Positions 26,055 to 35,039 of a DNA stretch of 64,000 nucleotides are shown one piece after another. The stretch spans positions 124,001-188,000 of the forward strand of contig NZ_PKUS01000002.1 of the NCBI RefSeq assembly GCF_002866825.1, given 5' to 3'. How positions within the stretch are numbered: the stretch's first letter is position 1; each line of letters opens with the position of its first letter. The DNA comes from Pseudohalioglobus lutimaris (lineage in GTDB: Bacteria; Pseudomonadota; Gammaproteobacteria; Pseudomonadales; Halieaceae). Under the pieces are notes generated by a model. It saw only the letters and a program-made list of their open reading frames with translations. It was not told where the DNA came from and searched no databases. Made by a program: the position numbers and the translations under genes.

Positions 26055-28370
26055 CTACCAGTTGTAGGACGCCGTAAACATGTAGGTACGCGGTTCCTGC
26101 CAGGTCCCATTGAGGAACATGCTGAAGTCGATGCCCTGTATTTGCTCTTCTTCATCCGTCAGGTTACGTACGAAGAATGAGAAGTCCATCGTACCCTCGC
26201 CGACTTGCACGTCAGACAATTGCAGGCGCATGTTCAGGTTCTGCGTGTCGGGTACCTCGTCGATACCCTTCACGTAACTGCCCCCGGCATTCGGTGCGGA
26301 CAAACTCTTGTTGACCGCATACAGGTACATCTTGTCTGTGTACGTGTAATCAAACAGCAGGCGCAGTTCGCCGAAGCTGAAATTGGCGAGCGTCCCCTCA
26401 AGCTGCAATGCGGCTGTGTTCTCGGGCGCGTAAGGAGCCAGTCGATTTGACGCGGTATCGATAATGGGTCGGCCAGGCGCAAACGAGTTGTCCAGGTATT
26501 TATCGAAACTCGTGTCAAGATACCCGTAGTTGCCGGAAATGCGCCAGTTGTCCGAGAGCTGGTAGGCAAACTCCATCTCAAAGCCCTGGTAAACGGCCTC
26601 GCCTGCGTTGGTTAGCAGTGACTGAGTGGTGCCCGGCAGCAACTGTGTTATCTGCAAGTCATCAATGGCGTTATGGAACACCGCCAGGTTGAGTCGCAGG
26701 GCACCGTCCAGCCACATTGATTTCATGCCCAGCTCTTTAGACAGTGACGTCTGCGGGTCAAAGGGCGTACTGACGGCGGGGTCTGCGACTTCAGAGCTGA
26801 AACCGCCACTTTTGAAACCCTTCGCGACGCGCGCATAGAAATTGATATCCGGCGTCAACTCATAGGAAAGCGCCGCCATCGGCGAGGTATCGTCAAACGT
26901 CTCGCTATAGCTGGTAAAGGGGAGAAGACCGTCACCTTCATCGGTGATCAGGCTGCCACCAAAGCCGTTGGTCAGGTAGCGATGGGAAAAGCCGGTGCGT
27001 TTCTCTTCCGTGTAGCGTGCACCCACCGTCGCAATCCAGCTCTCGGCGAACTGCCAGTCCATCTGGCCAAACACCGCCCAGGCTTCGGTATCGGCGCCGT
27101 AATTCACCTGCTGTGGTGCCTGACCAAACAGAGTGAACAGTTGGCTTCCGTTGGTTTCGCCGTCATCCTCAAAGTAGTACAGGCCCATTACCCAGTTCAG
27201 TGAATCACGATCGGCTATCCACTGCAGTTCATGGGAGTTCTGGTCGTACTCGGTTTCGCGGTTGTAACTGGCAGACATTCCCCAGGACAAGACACCGGGA
27301 ATGACATCAATCGCATCCAGTGGCATGCCGTCGATATCCTGGCTGTCATTAAACGTCATGGTCCGGTGAGCGCCGATATATTTGAGCTGATCCTGATCAG
27401 TCAGGTCATACTCAAGGGTCAATGCGTGAGCGCGAGTGCGGCTACTTTCAAGCGGCCCTTCCTGACCCGGCGCCATATTGGTCGACACTCTGTCAGGTCG
27501 GCTGGTGGTTACAAACGGCTGCGCCGCACTTTCGATGGCGCCACCAAGAAAGTCTCCGAAAACACTGGGGAATGTACCACCCCAGCCTTCCAGGGATATC
27601 AATGATGAAGGTATGGGCGTTTGGTCGATATAGGAATAGTCAAAATCATAAACAGCCGTGAAATTGTCGGTGGGCTCAAACATCAGCGAAGTGCGGAAGG
27701 CTTCATTATCGACGGAGCCCATATCCGGCCCGCTACTGTTCTTAGCCCAACCATCCGCAGTTTCCTTACGGGCACCAACGCTGGCAGAGAGCATGCCCAT
27801 CTGCGGCAGATCCATCTGCAACCGGCCGACTCGCCTGTCGTAATTGCCTACTTCCGCCCGCGCCGAACCACTAAACTCACCAGTGGGCCGGCGCGTCACG
27901 AAATTAATAGCCCCGCCTTCAGTGTTGCGGCCAAAGAGCGTGCCCTGCGGACCGCGCAGAACTTCTACACGCTCGATATCGACCACATCAAAAACCGAGC
28001 CCTGCGTTTTGCCCAGGTATATACCGTTCAGGTAGAGACCCACCGGTGAGTCGATCCAGATCGCGGGCTGATTGGTCACGCTGCCACGAATCGCCACCGT
28101 AGACACCAATCGCGCACCCGGATTATCGCGGAATATCACGTTTGGTGCGACCGCGTTGAGGTCACCAAGACTCTCGATATTACGCATCTCCAGTTCAGCT
28201 GACGATAGCGCGGATATTGCCAGCGGTACAGTCTGCAGATTCTCTTCGCGCTTTTGCGCGGTCACGATGACTTCTTCCAGCATCGCTCTTTCCTGAGCGT
28301 ATAATCCGGCTGACGCGGTGGATCCGAGGGCGACACACAGGGCTGTAGCGAGATAGCGTTTTTTAGTCAT
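26055..28370 (-). CDS. TonB-dependent receptor
   Basis: 771 residues. A signal peptide (ends near GLYAQE) is followed by the TonB box region LEEVIVTAQKREEN. The plug domain includes STVAIRGSVTNQPAIW, SPVGLYLNGIYLGK and VDIERVEVLRGPQGTLFGRNTEGGAINF. A full beta barrel ends with the aromatic terminus FTASYNW. It is of the large group found in marine gammaproteobacteria and sphingomonads that import hydrophobic or aromatic nutrients; the ligand is unknown. It is transcribed alone from the 310-bp upstream region. Confidence 0.93.
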   Translation of the reverse strand: MTKKRYLATALCVALGSTASAGLYAQERAMLEEVIVTAQKREENLQTVPLAISALSSAELEMRNIESLGDLNAVAPNVIFRDNPGARLVSTVAIRGSVTNQPAIWIDSPVGLYLNGIYLGKTQGSVFDVVDIERVEVLRGPQGTLFGRNTEGGAINFVTRRPTGEFSGSARAEVGNYDRRVGRLQMDLPQMGMLSASVGARKETADGWAKNSSGPDMGSVDNEAFRTSLMFEPTDNFTAVYDFDYSYIDQTPIPSSLISLEGWGGTFPSVFGDFLGGAIESAAQPFVTTSRPDRVSTNMAPGQEGPLESSRTRAHALTLEYDLTDQDQLKYIGAHRTMTFNDSQDIDGMPLDAIDVIPGVLSWGMSASYNRETEYDQNSHELQWIADRDSLNWVMGLYYFEDDGETNGSQLFTLFGQAPQQVNYGADTEAWAVFGQMDWQFAESWIATVGARYTEEKRTGFSHRYLTNGFGGSLITDEGDGLLPFTSYSETFDDTSPMAALSYELTPDINFYARVAKGFKSGGFSSEVADPAVSTPFDPQTSLSKELGMKSMWLDGALRLNLAVFHNAIDDLQITQLLPGTTQSLLTNAGEAVYQGFEMEFAYQLSDNWRISGNYGYLDTSFDKYLDNSFAPGRPIIDTASNRLAPYAPENTAALQLEGTLANFSFGELRLLFDYTYTDKMYLYAVNKSLSAPNAGGSYVKGIDEVPDTQNLNMRLQLSDVQVGEGTMDFSFFVRNLTDEEEQIQGIDFSMFLNGTWQEPRTYMFTASYNW

Positions 28371-28680
28371 GGGGCGTCTTCCTGTTTGTTATTAGACGGT
28401 ATATCCGGCCTCCAATCTTCATCACCCCGGGCTGGAGCATGAAGTCAATATCGAGATCGACAACCGAGAGCATAAGCTCTGTTCCCATTAAAAAAAAAGT
28501 AAATATCTCACACTTACGGGCGGTAAATTCTGACTATGGGCATATCGCCGATGGGGTTGTTATCACGGCCGGCTGACGCAAAAAAATGTCCGCGCAGGGA
28601 CAGAGCGCTTAACCAGGATACAGAAATTATCCGCTGCGGTTGCGTAACCGATACAGAGGCCGGGACTGCTGGACGGAGAG
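28371..28680. other. Intergenic region upstream of the TonB receptor
   Basis: 310 bp without a gene. It contains a nine-A run (28490-28498) about 120 bp before the receptor start and a short AGAGC/GCTCT inverted repeat at 28468-28481. It probably carries the receptor promoter. No RNA gene or clear operator was seen. Confidence 0.5.
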
Positions 28681-29565
28681 CTAGTAGAGGATCAGTTTGT
28701 TAACCTCGGACGGCGCTTCATACATTGCCCAGTGGCCCACACCTGGCAGAACATGAAATTCAGCGTCGGGCCGGGTAGACATAAACAGCCTCTTTCTCGC
28801 TTCCAGGTTTTCCTCGCCGCCGGCTGTCGCATCATGCTCACCCCAGATTCCGACCAATCGCGCCGGTATCCGGGGCAGAATTTCTGCCAGGTCGTTGCTG
28901 CCGGCCATGCTGCGACTACGCAGTCGATGCCTCGCCAGGTTGTCTGCGTGAATGTGAACTGCCAGTGCATCAATTCTGGCCGGGTCGCGGAGCATCAGGC
29001 GCGCGAGGTTTTCGCGGTGTATCGCTTCGGCAACGTCCGCTTCCGCATCCGCTGCCGGCGGCGGCAATAAATCGACCTGCACATGCAGCGGGCCGAAGCC
29101 GGAAGCCCCGATGAGGATACAACGCGTACACTGGCTGCCCAGCATGGCGGCGAGCTGCCCGGCGATAATGCCGCCAAAACTGAAACCCGCGAGTTGCAGC
29201 GCCTGATGCGCAGGTGGCAAAACTCGCCAGCCAGCCAGAACCAACTCGGTGATGCCGCGGGTGCTCCAGGGCTTTGGCAGGTTGCCCGAACCGCCAAGAC
29301 CCGGCAGATCAACCGTCCATACTGCATAGCGCGCGCTGAGCGCTTCTATATTTGCTATCCAGTGTGACCAGGAACCGAAGCCGCCGTGTAGCAGCAGGAT
29401 GGGCTGCGCATCAATTGCCTGCGTCGGCCACTGCTGCCAGGCCAAGCGGCATCCCTGAGCCTCTGTCACGTGGTGTACAGCCCGCCGGGACAGCGCAGAC
29501 AGTACAGACACAGGCGCCGACAAACGCCTATTCCTGCAGTGCTTCCAGGATGCTGGAGAAGTCAC
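28681..29565 (-). CDS. Alpha/beta hydrolase
   Basis: Up to 294 residues of the alpha/beta-hydrolase fold. The oxyanion segment is LLLHGGFGSWSHW, the nucleophile elbow is GFSFGG, the acid is in GIWGEHDA and the histidine in LPGVGHWAMYE. It is an esterase, thioesterase or C-C hydrolase of unknown substrate. It is the last gene of the valine-type operon and, as drawn from a GTG, overlaps the dehydrogenase gene before it by 38 nt. A second GTG at 29511 would remove the overlap; neither has a strong ribosome site. Confidence 0.8.
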   Translation of the reverse strand: MTSPASWKHCRNRRLSAPVSVLSALSRRAVHHVTEAQGCRLAWQQWPTQAIDAQPILLLHGGFGSWSHWIANIEALSARYAVWTVDLPGLGGSGNLPKPWSTRGITELVLAGWRVLPPAHQALQLAGFSFGGIIAGQLAAMLGSQCTRCILIGASGFGPLHVQVDLLPPPAADAEADVAEAIHRENLARLMLRDPARIDALAVHIHADNLARHRLRSRSMAGSNDLAEILPRIPARLVGIWGEHDATAGGEENLEARKRLFMSTRPDAEFHVLPGVGHWAMYEAPSEVNKLILY

Positions 29566-30412
29566 GCTGGCCGTTACCGTCCTGCTGGTGCTTCGCGTAC
29601 AGCGATTGCGCCAGTTGACCCATTTGATTGTCCACGCCTGACTGTTGCGCGATTTCCAGGGCCAGACCCAGGTCTTTGGCCATCAGGTCCACCATGAAGC
29701 CGGGCTTGTAGCCGTTGCTGGCAGGTGCATTTTCCATCACCCCGGGATAAGGGTTGTAGACCTCCAGCGACCAGTTGCGGCCGGAGCTGGCGAGCATGAT
29801 CTCGGAGAGAACCTTTGGATCCAGGCCGTTGCGCGCACCCATCTCCAGCGCTTCACAGCTACCGATCATATGGATGGCCAGCAGCATGTTGTTGCAGCCC
29901 TTCGCCACCTGACCAGCACCGGCAGGACCAGCATGAAAGATGTTCTTGCCCATGCCGGCCAGAATGACCTTCGCTTTCTCGAAGGACTCTGCGCTGCCAC
30001 CACACATAAAGGCCAGGGTGCCTGCGGCTGCCGCGGCGACGCCACCGGATACCGGTGAGTCCATAAAGCCGATGCCCGCGGCCGCTGCAGCCTCACCGAC
30101 CCGCCGCGCGGTGGCAGCGTCAATGGTGCTGCAGTCCAGTACGGTGGTGCTGCCATCCAGGCTGTCCAGCAGGCCGCCTTCGTCCAGGTATGTGGAGGCC
30201 ACATGTTTGCCAGCGGGCAGCATGGAGATCACATAGTCCTTGCCGATGGCGGCGTCAACGGCGGAACCCGCTACCGCTGCGCCGGCTTTCTCGAGGTCCG
30301 CGCAGGCGGCGGGCATCAGGTCAAAAACGGTAACCTCATGACCAGCGGCCAGGAGGTTTTTGGCCATGGGTCCACCCATGTTGCCTAGGCCGATAAATGC
30401 GACTGTGGACAT
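29528..30412 (-). CDS. mmsB: 3-hydroxyisobutyrate dehydrogenase
   Basis: 294 residues of the beta-hydroxyacid dehydrogenase family. The N-terminal NAD site is AFIGLGNMGGPMAKNLL. The substrate loop is DSPVSGGVAAAAAGTLAFMCGG, and GPAGAGQVAKGCNNMLLA contains the catalytic Lys and Asn. It oxidises 3-hydroxyisobutyrate to methylmalonate semialdehyde in valine breakdown. It follows the hydroxyisobutyryl-CoA hydrolase gene by 58 bp, in the pathway order expected. Confidence 0.95.
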   Translation of the reverse strand: MSTVAFIGLGNMGGPMAKNLLAAGHEVTVFDLMPAACADLEKAGAAVAGSAVDAAIGKDYVISMLPAGKHVASTYLDEGGLLDSLDGSTTVLDCSTIDAATARRVGEAAAAAGIGFMDSPVSGGVAAAAAGTLAFMCGGSAESFEKAKVILAGMGKNIFHAGPAGAGQVAKGCNNMLLAIHMIGSCEALEMGARNGLDPKVLSEIMLASSGRNWSLEVYNPYPGVMENAPASNGYKPGFMVDLMAKDLGLALEIAQQSGVDNQMGQLAQSLYAKHQQDGNGQRDFSSILEALQE

Positions 30413-30470
30413 CTTGCATGCTCCTTATTCATTGTGAGTTTTCGCTTACCGCTGGTGGGCTCTTCCGCCG

Positions 30471-31583
30471 TCACCCAAGGTCTGCCAGCGGGTTCTCGTC
30501 CCACGGCGGTTCGAAAAAGCCGTCGAGCACGGCCTGCGGCACCTCGCGCGAGGTCGGGTACAGCCACGCAGGGTTTCGGTCTTTATCGATCAGCAAGGCG
30601 CGCACACCCTCGGTAAACTCCGGATGGCGAATGATATTGGTCGCCAACTGGATTTCCTGCTGGAACACCTGGGCAAGCCCCGAATGGCGGGTTTCCCATA
30701 GCTGCCGGTGAATCCACAGGGCCGCCAGCCTGGAGCCGTGGGCCAAGCCATCCCGCGCCTTGGACAGCCATGGATCATCTGTTTCCTGGGCGATGATCTT
30801 GTCGATGATGTCGTGCACGTCATCACCATCCAGCAGCTGCGCGATGGTAGCAGCGTGGGGCTCCACCTGACCCGCAGGGGAAGCAGACAGACTGCGCTCG
30901 GCAAAGGGCCGCAACACGTGGCGCACCCGTGCGTGGTTCTTCTCGCTCTCTACGGACCAGTTCTGGGCCAGCAGCCCGTCGAGCACGGCCTGCTTGTGTT
31001 CGCTGCTGATAAAGCGGTCGGCGATGCCGATATAAATCGCGTCTGCGGCGTTGATCGAAGCGCCGGTCAGGGCCAGGAACTCACCGGTCTTGCCTGGCGA
31101 ATGATTGAGGAACCAGCTACCGCCCACGTCCGGGAACAGGGCAATAGTGACCTCGGGCATGGCGATGCGCGTGCGCTCCGTGACCACCCGGTGCGAACAA
31201 CCCGCCATCACCCCCAGACCGCCGCCCATAACAATGCCATGGCCCCAGCAGACGATCGGCTTGGCGTAGGTATGCAGGGTGAAATTCATGCGATATTCGC
31301 GGGCGAAAAACGCCTCGGCATAGTCACAGGGCCCGCCTGGCTGTTCTATCGCGGAGCGATACAGCGCCTGCACGTCCCCACCTGCGCAGAAGGCCTTTTC
31401 GCCGGCGCCTTCTATAAATACGGCAGCGATGCCGTCGTCCCCGGCCCACGCATCGAGCTTCTCCTGCAGCAGGTCCACCATCTCCAGGGTCAACGAGTTG
31501 AGAGTTGCCTCGATACTGAGGGTAATACGACCAATGCTACCGCCTGCGGCGGGCACCTCGGCAAATATAATCGGCTCACTCAT
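30471..31583 (-). CDS. 3-hydroxyisobutyryl-CoA hydrolase (crotonase family)
   Basis: 370 residues, the longer size typical of 3-hydroxyisobutyryl-CoA hydrolases rather than hydratases. The active-site blocks are EKAFCAGGDVQALY, CWGHGIVMGGGLGVMAG and MPEVTIALFPDVGGSWFL. The C-terminal helical extension has DPWLSKARDGLAHGS and RALLIDKDRNPAW. It releases 3-hydroxyisobutyrate from CoA. The ATG at 31583 overlaps the upstream hydratase stop in TGATG and follows GGAAG; a longer start five codons earlier lies inside that gene. Confidence 0.93.
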   Translation of the reverse strand: MSEPIIFAEVPAAGGSIGRITLSIEATLNSLTLEMVDLLQEKLDAWAGDDGIAAVFIEGAGEKAFCAGGDVQALYRSAIEQPGGPCDYAEAFFAREYRMNFTLHTYAKPIVCWGHGIVMGGGLGVMAGCSHRVVTERTRIAMPEVTIALFPDVGGSWFLNHSPGKTGEFLALTGASINAADAIYIGIADRFISSEHKQAVLDGLLAQNWSVESEKNHARVRHVLRPFAERSLSASPAGQVEPHAATIAQLLDGDDVHDIIDKIIAQETDDPWLSKARDGLAHGSRLAALWIHRQLWETRHSGLAQVFQQEIQLATNIIRHPEFTEGVRALLIDKDRNPAWLYPTSREVPQAVLDGFFEPPWDENPLADLG

Positions 31584-32371
31584 CAGCAGTTCTTCCACTG
31601 GGCTTTGCGCTTTTCCAGGAAAGCATTGACGCCCTCACGCTGGTCCTCGGTGGAGAACAGCTCGACAAACTCAGTACGCTCATCCGCCAGCCCCTTGGCG
31701 ATGGTGATCTCGCTGGCGCTGTGAATCAGGCGCTTGCAGGCAGCCACCGAGGTCGGGCTTTGCTCGCCCACCTGTGTTGCCAGCGCCAGAGCACGCTCAA
31801 GCGCCGTGCCCGACGGAACCACTTCTTCCACCAGGCCGATCTCCAGTGCCCTGTCTGCCTTGATGCGCTCTCCACAGAGAATCATCCTCTTGGTCCAGCC
31901 AAGACCGACCAACTGAGTGAGGCGCTGGGTACCACCGGCGCAGGGCAACAAACCCACTTTGGCTTCGGGCAGGGCCATTTGCGCCTGTTCCTCGGCAATA
32001 CGTATGTCACAGGCCATGGCCACTTCCAGGCCACCGCCCATCGCGAAGCCGTTAACCGCCGCAATCGACACACCGCGAAAGTCCGCCAGCGTCTCAAACG
32101 CCTGGCCGAATGCTTTGGCCATGCGATCCGCCGTTGCCGGATCGCCGTCCGCGAACAGCTTCAGATCTGCACCGGCAGAAAAAAACTTGTCGCCGGCGCC
32201 GGTCAGCACCAGGGCATAGACGTCACGGTTGGCATTCAGGCTTCCCACCAGGCCTGCCAACGCGGGGAGGCTTTCCTCGTCCCAGGTATTGGCTGCGGGA
32301 TTGTCGATGGTGACCAACGCTGTATTACCGCTGATCTCTACCTTGATCTTGTCGGACTGACTCAAACTCAT
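31583..32371 (-). CDS. Enoyl-CoA hydratase (methacrylyl-CoA hydratase role)
   Basis: 262 residues, a standard crotonase. The active-site loops are DKFFSAGADLKLF and NGFAMGGGLEVAMACDIRIAEEQAQMALPEAKVGLLPCAGGTQRL, with both catalytic glutamates. Context between the acyl-CoA dehydrogenase and hydroxyisobutyryl-CoA hydrolase makes methacrylyl-CoA hydration the likely step. The ATG at 32371 follows an excellent GGAGGTAA site and overlaps the upstream stop in ATGA; a 57-residue longer frame is rejected. Confidence 0.93.
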   Translation of the reverse strand: MSLSQSDKIKVEISGNTALVTIDNPAANTWDEESLPALAGLVGSLNANRDVYALVLTGAGDKFFSAGADLKLFADGDPATADRMAKAFGQAFETLADFRGVSIAAVNGFAMGGGLEVAMACDIRIAEEQAQMALPEAKVGLLPCAGGTQRLTQLVGLGWTKRMILCGERIKADRALEIGLVEEVVPSGTALERALALATQVGEQSPTSVAACKRLIHSASEITIAKGLADERTEFVELFSTEDQREGVNAFLEKRKAQWKNC

Positions 32372-33528
32372 TTGATTACCTCCAGTGCGCCGTCCATCAA
32401 CAGGCGGCGAGAAATGATGACGCGCATAATTTCGTTGGTACCTTCCAGAATCTGGTGGACGCGGGTGTCGCGCACATGCCGCTCCATGGGGTACTCCTTG
32501 ATATAACCGTAGCCGCCGAATAACTGCAGGGCGTCGTTGCAAACATTGAAGCCCACGTCGGTAGCAAACCGTTTGGCCATCGCACAGTACGTGGATGCCT
32601 GGCTGTCCTGATTGTCCAGCTTGCTGGCTGCCAGGCGCACCATCTGCCGGGCAGCGACCAGCTCCGTAAGCATGTCTGCGAGCTTGAACTGAATCGCCTG
32701 AAACTCGGCAATGGCGGTGTCAAACTGCTTGCGCTCCTGCACGTAAGCCGCGGCTTCTTCCAGCGCCTGCTGGGCAGTACCGATGGAGCAGGTCGCGATA
32801 TTGATGCGCCCCCCGTCGAGACCTTCCATGGCGATGGCAAAGCCCTGCCCCTCGGCGCCCAGCCGGTTGGCCACGGGGACACGCACGTTATCGAAGGTCA
32901 CCATGCGCGTGGGCTGGGCGTTCCAGCCCATTTTTTCTTCTTTCTTGCCGTAGGAGATACCCTCGGCGTCGGCCGGTATCAACAGGGCAGAAATGCCCTT
33001 GGGACCGGTACCACCCGTTCGCAGCATCACCACCAGCACATCGGTATCGCCGGCACCGGAGATAAACACCTTGGCGCCGTTGACCACATACTCATCGCCC
33101 TGCTGTACCGCTGACGTGCGCAATGATGCGGCGTCGGAGCCAGCACCGGGCTCAGTGAGACAGTAGGAAGCCAGCTTACTGCCCATCACCAGGTCCGGGC
33201 ACCAGGCGTCTATGACTGCCTGGCTGCAGTACTTGCCGACCATATTGGTGGCCATGTTGTGAATGGTCAGGAAGGCCGCTGTCGCGGTGCAGCCCTTGGC
33301 GAGCTCCTCCACGATCAGGCTGGCATCCAGCCGGGACATCGCCAGGCCACCGGCCGCTTCCGGGGTATACATCCCCATGAAACCCAGTTCACCGGCCTGG
33401 GCCAGGACATCTTTCGGAAAAATGGACTTCTCGTCCCACTCTGCCGCATTGGGAGCAAGCGCTCCTTCGGAAAACGCCCGCGCACTGTCTACAAAGGCGC
33501 GCTGATCATCACTCAGGGAAAAGTCCAT
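32368..33528 (-). CDS. Isobutyryl-CoA dehydrogenase-like acyl-CoA dehydrogenase
   Basis: 386 residues. The family signatures are YCLTEPGAGSDAASLRT in the middle (FAD/substrate), GGRINIATCSIGTAQ, and a C-terminal LFGGYGYIKEYPMERHVRDTRV followed by QILEGTNEIMR, where Glu is the probable base. The N-terminal helix and the CTATAAFLTIHNM segment resemble isobutyryl-CoA dehydrogenases. It oxidises isobutyryl-CoA to methacrylyl-CoA, passing electrons to ETF. It starts 4 bp after the aldehyde dehydrogenase stop and overlaps the hydratase by 4 nt. Confidence 0.93.
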   Translation of the reverse strand: MDFSLSDDQRAFVDSARAFSEGALAPNAAEWDEKSIFPKDVLAQAGELGFMGMYTPEAAGGLAMSRLDASLIVEELAKGCTATAAFLTIHNMATNMVGKYCSQAVIDAWCPDLVMGSKLASYCLTEPGAGSDAASLRTSAVQQGDEYVVNGAKVFISGAGDTDVLVVMLRTGGTGPKGISALLIPADAEGISYGKKEEKMGWNAQPTRMVTFDNVRVPVANRLGAEGQGFAIAMEGLDGGRINIATCSIGTAQQALEEAAAYVQERKQFDTAIAEFQAIQFKLADMLTELVAARQMVRLAASKLDNQDSQASTYCAMAKRFATDVGFNVCNDALQLFGGYGYIKEYPMERHVRDTRVHQILEGTNEIMRVIISRRLLMDGALEVIK

Positions 33529-33532
33529 ATCG

Positions 33533-34936
33533 TTAGTCGAACTTCGCCATTACCGAGCCAAACAGCTCTTCATCACCGGGGATGATCTTGGTGGTCGCCA
33601 ACGGTTTGGATACCCAGGTCTCGTTGATCAGGTCACGCCAGGTGATGTTGTGATTGATCGAGTTACCACCCCAGGAGCCACAACCGAGGGAGAAGGTCTG
33701 GCGCATACCGTTCCAGACATTCCCACTATTGGACGCCGCCTGCGGCTGGTTGACCATGACCCGTGACGTGCGCGTTGCGCTCGCCAGCTTGAGAATATTC
33801 TCATCGTTGTAGGAATAGATACCACAGCTATGACCCTGGCCCTGGTAGGCCTGTATCTTGTTGGTCATCGCGATCGCCTCGTCGATATCCTTCACCTTGT
33901 ACAGCGCCATGGTGACCGTCAGCTTCTCTCCGGAGAACGGGTAGTCCGGTCCGGCGCCGGTTTCGGGCACGATAAGGAAAGTCTTGCCCTCGGGCAGATC
34001 GATACCGGCCTGACCAGTGATCGTCATCGCGTGTTGGGCAACAATTTTGGGATTGAGGTGACCATCTTCCCAGATCACCCTTTGCAGCTTTTCCTTGCTC
34101 TCGCCCTCGATCACAAAGCCGCCCTCGTGCTGCAGCTTCGCCAGGAACTCGTCGTACACCGACTCAAATACCAGCACAGAATTGTCGGAGGAGCAGGACG
34201 CCGCCAGGTCCAGCGTCTTGGATGTGCGAATCTTGTCGGCGGCTTCGTCCAGGTCAGCGGTATCGTCTACCGTGATCACCGCGTTACCGACACCTACACC
34301 CAGGGCCGGCGTACCGGAGGAATAGGCTGCGGTCACCATGGCCTCACCGCCAGTGGCGAGCACCCGGTCGCACTGTGCCATAAGCTCATTGGTTTTCTCC
34401 AGTGAAGGTACGTCGATGCTCTGAACCAGGTCTGCGGGGGCGCCGCAACGCTCCAGCGCATCGCGCATGTAGTCACAGATCTTTTTGTTGGTCAGTTTGG
34501 CACGGGGGTGCGGGGCCACAATGATCGCATTGCGCCCCTTTACTGCCGAGATGGCCTTGATCACTGGCGTGGCCTCGGGGTTGGTTGACGGCGAGAGGGC
34601 ACCAATGACACCCACAGGCTTGGCAATCTTGACAATATTGCGCTCGGGCAACTCCTCGATGATGCCCACGGACTTGTCGTTGATGATGTCCAGAAGGGTC
34701 GCGCGGGTCTTGCGATGAATCTTGAGGTACTTGCCTTCATAGTTCCCCAGTTGGGTCTCTTCAACCGTGAAACGCGCGATCTCCTCCGAGCGGTCTTCCC
34801 GCGCTACGGAGTACACCATGGCGGTGATCAATTCATCCACCTGTTCCTGGGTGTATTCGGCAATCTTTTCCTGGGCCGCGCGGGCGCGCGATATCATTTC
34901 GGCAATTTCCTGGGCGGGACTCTTTGCGTCTGACAT
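33533..34936 (-). CDS. CoA-acylating aldehyde dehydrogenase, AdhE/SauS type
   Basis: 467 residues. The family is that of acetaldehyde dehydrogenase domains of AdhE, EutE and sulfoacetaldehyde dehydrogenase SauS. Cys248 in LAASCSSDNS is the catalytic thiol. GVIGALSPSTNPEATP and the C-terminal TFSLGCGSWGGNSINHNITWRDLIN are diagnostic. Canonical MmsA, usual in this operon, is about 500 residues and lacks these blocks. By context it may turn methylmalonate or malonate semialdehyde into an acyl-CoA without the MmsA decarboxylation; that is an inference. It is the first gene of the operon, divergent from the AraC regulator. Confidence 0.88.
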   Translation of the reverse strand: MSDAKSPAQEIAEMISRARAAQEKIAEYTQEQVDELITAMVYSVAREDRSEEIARFTVEETQLGNYEGKYLKIHRKTRATLLDIINDKSVGIIEELPERNIVKIAKPVGVIGALSPSTNPEATPVIKAISAVKGRNAIIVAPHPRAKLTNKKICDYMRDALERCGAPADLVQSIDVPSLEKTNELMAQCDRVLATGGEAMVTAAYSSGTPALGVGVGNAVITVDDTADLDEAADKIRTSKTLDLAASCSSDNSVLVFESVYDEFLAKLQHEGGFVIEGESKEKLQRVIWEDGHLNPKIVAQHAMTITGQAGIDLPEGKTFLIVPETGAGPDYPFSGEKLTVTMALYKVKDIDEAIAMTNKIQAYQGQGHSCGIYSYNDENILKLASATRTSRVMVNQPQAASNSGNVWNGMRQTFSLGCGSWGGNSINHNITWRDLINETWVSKPLATTKIIPGDEELFGSVMAKFD

Positions 34937-35002
34937 GTTGCATCCTCTGATCGATTATTAATGATGGCCGCAAAGACTAGCACTACTGACGCAAGGGCCA
35001 TA

Positions 35003-35037
35003 TTGACTAAATTGCGAATTACATGGACTATATTGCG
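35003..35037. promoter_or_regulatory. Direct-repeat operator for the AraC regulator
   Basis: TTGACTAAATTGCG (35003-35016) and TGGACTATATTGCG (35024-35037) match at 12 of 14 positions and are 21 bp apart, two helical turns. That is the geometry of AraC-family half-sites. They lie in the 103-bp space between the divergent valine operon and regulator, ending 2 bp before the regulator ATG, so the second site probably also gives autoregulation. Confidence 0.65.
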
Positions 35038-35039
35038 GT

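Noticed and set aside
26205-28370. Several plus-strand frames antisense to the TonB receptor
   Set aside because: All lack motifs and ribosome sites and lie within a well-supported receptor gene.
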